Origin: Micromonospora peucetia
Lineage (GTDB): Bacteria > Actinomycetota > Actinomycetes > Mycobacteriales > Micromonosporaceae
Assembly: GCF_900091625.1 (NCBI RefSeq)
Contig: NZ_FMIC01000002.1
Location: 620,001-684,000, forward strand
Length of the DNA: 64,000 bases
Direction: 5' to 3'
The notes beneath the pieces are model-generated. The model searched no databases, was not told the DNA's origin, and was given only the letters and a program-made list of their open reading frames with translations. Made by a program: the position numbers and the translations under genes. The stretch's first letter is position 1; each line of letters begins with the position of its first letter. Of the stretch, positions 60,816 to 64,000 are shown one piece after another.

Positions 60816-63122
60816 ATGTCGGGTGGGGATGCACAGCTGCGCGTCGGGTTCAAGCGGCACCTTCGGGCCCACGTGGTGCGCGGTGACGCCGTCTACCTGC
60901 TGTCCGAGCGCGGGGCGACCTCGGTCAGCGGGGCACACGTCGAGGCCCTGGCCCCGTTGCTGGACGGCACCCGTGACCTCGCGGCACTCGTGCGGGACAG
61001 TCCTGCCGGGATCTCGCCCGCCGAGATCGGCGCGGTCGTCCGGCGGCTCGTCGACGCCGGCCTGGTGACGCTGCGGCCCGCGCAGGAAACGGGATCCGAC
61101 GAGTCCGCGCTCGCGTACTGGGAGTCGGCGGGCCTGGACCCGGCCGCCGCCGTACGGGCCACCACCGCCGCCCGGGTCGACCTGGTCCGCGTCGGCGGCC
61201 GTTCGGAGGATGCCGCGGCGGCTGGTGACGCGCTGCGCGCGGCCGGCCTGACCGTCACGCGGGTCTCCGGGAACTTTTCCGCCCCGCCCTCCGACTTATC
61301 GGTTGTGCTCTGTGACGACTACCTCGACGAGGAGTTGACTGCCGTCGACGCCGCACATCGCGCCGCAGGCCGGCCCTGGCTCCTCGCGAAGCCCGGTGGC
61401 GCACAGGTGTGGGTGGGGCCGGTGTTCGACCCGGCCGCCGGGACGGGATGCTGGCACTGCCTGGCGCACCGGTTGCGCGGTCACCGCCAGGCCGAGACGC
61501 GCCTGCGCGCCGTCGTCGGCTCCGGCACCCAGATCACCGCTCCCCCGGTGTCGCTGCCGCCGCTCGGCGCCGCCGCCCTGCATCTGGTGGCCCTGGAGGC
61601 CGCCAAGTGGACGGCCGGGCTCCGGCACGACGGGCAGCGGGCGGTGTGGACGATGGACAGCGTCACCCTGCACGGCACCCACCACGAGGTACGCGCCCGG
61701 CCGCAGTGCCCGGGGTGCGGCGATCCCGGCGTCGAGCGTGAACGGGCGTTCCGCCCGGTGCCGCTGCGCAGCCGGCCGAAGGCGTCCCGCTCCGGCGGCA
61801 GCCACCGCGCTCTGCCGCCGGAGCGGGTGCTGCACGACTACGGGCACCTGGTGAGCCCGGTCAGCGGCGTGGTCAAGGAGATCACCCGCGACGGGCGGGG
61901 CCCGGCCTTCCTCAACTCGTTCCGTTCCGGCCCCAACCTGGCGATGACCACCCGCAGGAACGCCGAGCAGATGCGTTTCGCGCTGCGGGCCGAGAACGGC
62001 GGCAAGGGCATCACCCCCGTGCACGCCGAGGTGAGCGCGCTGTGCGAGGCCATCGAGCGGCACAGCGCCTACTTCCACGGCGACGAGGCCTACGTCACCG
62101 GCAGCTACACCGAGCTGGCCGACACCGCCGTGCACCCCGACCGCTGCCTGCTGTTCGACGAGCGGCAGTACGCCGACCGGGCACGCTGGAACGCCACCTG
62201 CTCGCCGTTCCAGTATGTGTGCGCGCCGTTCGACGACGCGGCCGTGACGAGCTGGACCCCGGTGTGGTCGCTCACCGAGCAGCGGCACCGCCTGCTGCCC
62301 ACCCCGATGCTCTACTTCAACGTGCCGGAGCAGCACGGCGGCATGTCGCTGTGCGCGGACTCCAACGGCAACGCGGCGGGCAGCAGTCTGGAGGACGCGC
62401 TGCTCCAGGGCCTGCTGGAGCTGGTGGAACGCGACGCGGTGGCCCTCTGGTGGTACAACCGCACCCGGGCCCCCGCGGTCGACCTGGACAGCTTCGGCGA
62501 CCGCTGGATCGACGAGCTGCGGGAGGTCTACGCGGGCCTGCACCGCGAGGTCTGGGTCCTGGACGTGTCGTCGGATGTCGGGATCCCCACCATGGCCGCG
62601 CTGTCCCGGCGCACCGACAAGCGGTGCGAGGACATCATGTTCGGCTTCGGCGCACACCCGGATCCGCGGGCGGCGCTGGTCCGGGCCCTCACCGAGATGA
62701 ACCAGTTGATGCCGACCGTCGCTGAGGTCGGTGGCGACGACGACGACCGGTACGGCTGGTCCGATCCCGACGCCGTGCGGTGGTGGCGCACCGCCACCTG
62801 GGCCGGGGACGCCTACCTGCGGCCCGATCCCGCGGTGCCGGCCCGCCGGCTCGCCGACTACCGCCACACCCCGACGGACGACCTGCTCCAGGACGTCCGC
62901 TCGGTACAGCATCGGCTGGAGGCACTGGGGCTCGACGTGCTCGTGCTCGACCAGACCCGTCCGGACGTCGGGCTTCCCGTGGTGAAGGCCATCGTGCCGG
63001 GGATGCGCGGCTTCTGGGCGAGGTTCGCGCCGGGCCGGCTGTTCGACGTCCCGGTGCGGCTCGGCCGGCTCGACCGCCCCACGAAGTACGAGAACCTCAA
63101 CCCGATACCACTTTTCGTGTAG
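60816..63122 (+). CDS. Fused TOMM cyclodehydratase: RRE/E1-like partner plus YcaO
   Basis: A 768-residue protein; start at 60816 with AGGGAG six bases upstream (a GTG at 60717 lacks a ribosome site). Residues 1-90 look like a winged-helix leader-peptide binding (RRE) domain with YLLSERG. An E1-like domain carries structural zinc cysteines CWHC (near 212) and CPGC (near 298). The YcaO domain (about 345-768) has the ATP-binding acidic motifs SALCEAIER and LELVERDA and ends in NPIPLFV, the proline-rich tail typical of azoline-forming YcaO enzymes. It should convert Cys/Ser/Thr of a precursor peptide to azolines using ATP. No precursor peptide is visible in the window; it presumably lies further right. 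Confidence 0.92.
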   Translation: MSGGDAQLRVGFKRHLRAHVVRGDAVYLLSERGATSVSGAHVEALAPLLDGTRDLAALVRDSPAGISPAEIGAVVRRLVDAGLVTLRPAQETGSDESALAYWESAGLDPAAAVRATTAARVDLVRVGGRSEDAAAAGDALRAAGLTVTRVSGNFSAPPSDLSVVLCDDYLDEELTAVDAAHRAAGRPWLLAKPGGAQVWVGPVFDPAAGTGCWHCLAHRLRGHRQAETRLRAVVGSGTQITAPPVSLPPLGAAALHLVALEAAKWTAGLRHDGQRAVWTMDSVTLHGTHHEVRARPQCPGCGDPGVERERAFRPVPLRSRPKASRSGGSHRALPPERVLHDYGHLVSPVSGVVKEITRDGRGPAFLNSFRSGPNLAMTTRRNAEQMRFALRAENGGKGITPVHAEVSALCEAIERHSAYFHGDEAYVTGSYTELADTAVHPDRCLLFDERQYADRARWNATCSPFQYVCAPFDDAAVTSWTPVWSLTEQRHRLLPTPMLYFNVPEQHGGMSLCADSNGNAAGSSLEDALLQGLLELVERDAVALWWYNRTRAPAVDLDSFGDRWIDELREVYAGLHREVWVLDVSSDVGIPTMAALSRRTDKRCEDIMFGFGAHPDPRAALVRALTEMNQLMPTVAEVGGDDDDRYGWSDPDAVRWWRTATWAGDAYLRPDPAVPARRLADYRHTPTDDLLQDVRSVQHRLEALGLDVLVLDQTRPDVGLPVVKAIVPGMRGFWARFAPGRLFDVPVRLGRLDRPTKYENLNPIPLFV

Positions 63123-63164
63123 AGCGGGCGTACGTGGCACCGCCACGCCCGTCAAGGAGCCAGG

Positions 63165-64000
63165 TTGCCATCCGACGCCGACACGTCCCACCCCGGACCG
63201 AGCCTGTCGCTGTGGTCCTTCCGGGACGACGTGACCATCGAGACGGCTGAGGACGGCAGTCTGACCGTCCTCAGCCGCTGGGGTGACGTCCCGGTGGGCC
63301 GGCCCGCGCCCTCGGTCGAGGAGGTCCTGCACCGCATGACCTACGGGCCGGTCGCGCTCGGCAACGTCGCCGGACTGGACCGGGACGTTCTCCGGTCGGT
63401 ATTCGACCGGCTGCCCGGCCGGATAGTCCGATCGCTCGGCTCGCGGGACTCGCCGGTTCCGCTGCTCTCCGTCCAGCCGGTGTCCCCGCTGGGGGTGTTC
63501 GAGCTGCCGGAGGTGGCCGGGGACCAACCGATCAGGCTGTCCCGGTTCGCGTTCGCCCACCAGCGGGAGGGCGAACTGGTGCTCGAGTCTCCGCTGTCGC
63601 ACCACCGGGTGGTGCTGCACCGGCCGCAGGCGTCGCTGGTGCTCGGCGCGCTCCCCCGCGCGACCACCAGCGTCGAGGTCGGGCGGAAGGTCGGCCTGGC
63701 GCTCCCGGTGGTGGCCGATGTCGTCGCCTACCTGGTCGGCGCGGGCATGGTCGCCGCCGGTGAGGCCGGCACGTCGCGGTTCCACGAGGACTCCGACCCC
63801 ACACTGCTGGTGTGGTCGCCGTACGACCTGCTGTTCCACTCGCGCAGCAGGCTCGGCACGCACGACGATCCCGCCGGTGCGACGTTCCGCCACGTCGCGA
63901 CCCTGCCGCCGCCGGCGGCGGCCAAGCCGGCGCCGGCGGGGCCACGGATCCCGATGTACCGGCCGCCCGTCCCGGTTCCGCACGGGATGCCCCTCACCGA
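63165..64000 (+). CDS. SagB-type azoline dehydrogenase, N-terminal part (cut by window end)
   Basis: TTG start at 63165, preceded by AAGGAG, 42 bases after the YcaO gene; the frame is open for 278 codons to the window edge. The N-terminal region (LWSFRDDVTIE, then LLFHSRSRLGTHDDP and a proline-rich IPMYRPP) matches the pattern of SagB-family FMN nitroreductase-like dehydrogenases, which oxidise azolines to azoles in TOMM pathways. The FMN-binding domain itself lies outside the window. The adjacent YcaO gene supports the call. Confidence 0.82.
   Translation, partial: MPSDADTSHPGPSLSLWSFRDDVTIETAEDGSLTVLSRWGDVPVGRPAPSVEEVLHRMTYGPVALGNVAGLDRDVLRSVFDRLPGRIVRSLGSRDSPVPLLSVQPVSPLGVFELPEVAGDQPIRLSRFAFAHQREGELVLESPLSHHRVVLHRPQASLVLGALPRATTSVEVGRKVGLALPVVADVVAYLVGAGMVAAGEAGTSRFHEDSDPTLLVWSPYDLLFHSRSRLGTHDDPAGATFRHVATLPPPAAAKPAPAGPRIPMYRPPVPVPHGMPLT

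Overview
High-GC actinomycete chromosome, most likely a Micromonospora-type organism (inference from GC content, codon use and gene families; no rRNA or housekeeping marker is present). The window is dominated by one hybrid polyketide/non-ribosomal-peptide biosynthetic locus, roughly 4.9-60.5 kb. Flanking genes lie on the left, and the start of a separate azole-peptide (TOMM RiPP) locus lies on the right.

Left flank (1-4800): the first codons of a minus-strand gene with a leaderless promoter inside two inverted-repeat operators; a secreted M23 endopeptidase with two peptidoglycan-binding repeats; then a minus-strand operon, joined by ATGA overlaps, of an ABC exporter (ATPase, permease) and a DesK/NarL-type two-component system.

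NRPS arm (4958-17902): a divergent promoter near 6.65-6.88 kb drives, leftwards, a truncated VCBS-repeat protein coupled to an amidase. Rightwards it drives an ABC exporter pair, a free-standing thioesterase with a cysteine nucleophile, an A-PCP protein whose specificity pocket reads as asparagine, a C-A-PCP protein with a degenerate A domain, and a clavaminate-synthase/AsnO-type oxygenase. A strong terminator, a SARP regulator of unusual base composition and a P450 follow. A decayed PKS/NRPS remnant and a 46-bp tandem repeat (17.9-18.6 kb) separate the arms.

PKS arm (60523-18788, all minus strand): SARP regulator, FcoT/CmiS1-like hot-dog enzyme, FadD-type acyl ligase, four modular type I PKSs (7 modules), an FMN-dependent alpha-hydroxy-acid oxidase homologue, a VCBS-repeat protein and a 3Fe-4S ferredoxin, ending at a 12-bp-stem terminator. 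Module reading: M1 malonyl DH-KR; M2 methylmalonyl DH-KR; M3 malonyl DH-KR; M4 malonyl KR (A-type); M5 methylmalonyl DH-ER-KR; M6 methylmalonyl DH-KR; M7 malonyl with a collapsed KR and no TE. There is no loading module, so the starter should be supplied in trans, plausibly by the FadD/FcoT pair. M7 should leave a beta-keto thioester for capture by the NRPS or the free TE. A beta-keto amide, possibly a tetramic acid carrying asparagine or beta-hydroxyasparagine, is a reasonable but unproven product class.

Right end (60816-64000): a fused RRE/E1-like/YcaO cyclodehydratase and the start of a SagB-type dehydrogenase, belonging to a RiPP locus that continues beyond the window. I recognise no complete match to a known natural product. 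All assignments come from reading motifs by eye; no searches were run.
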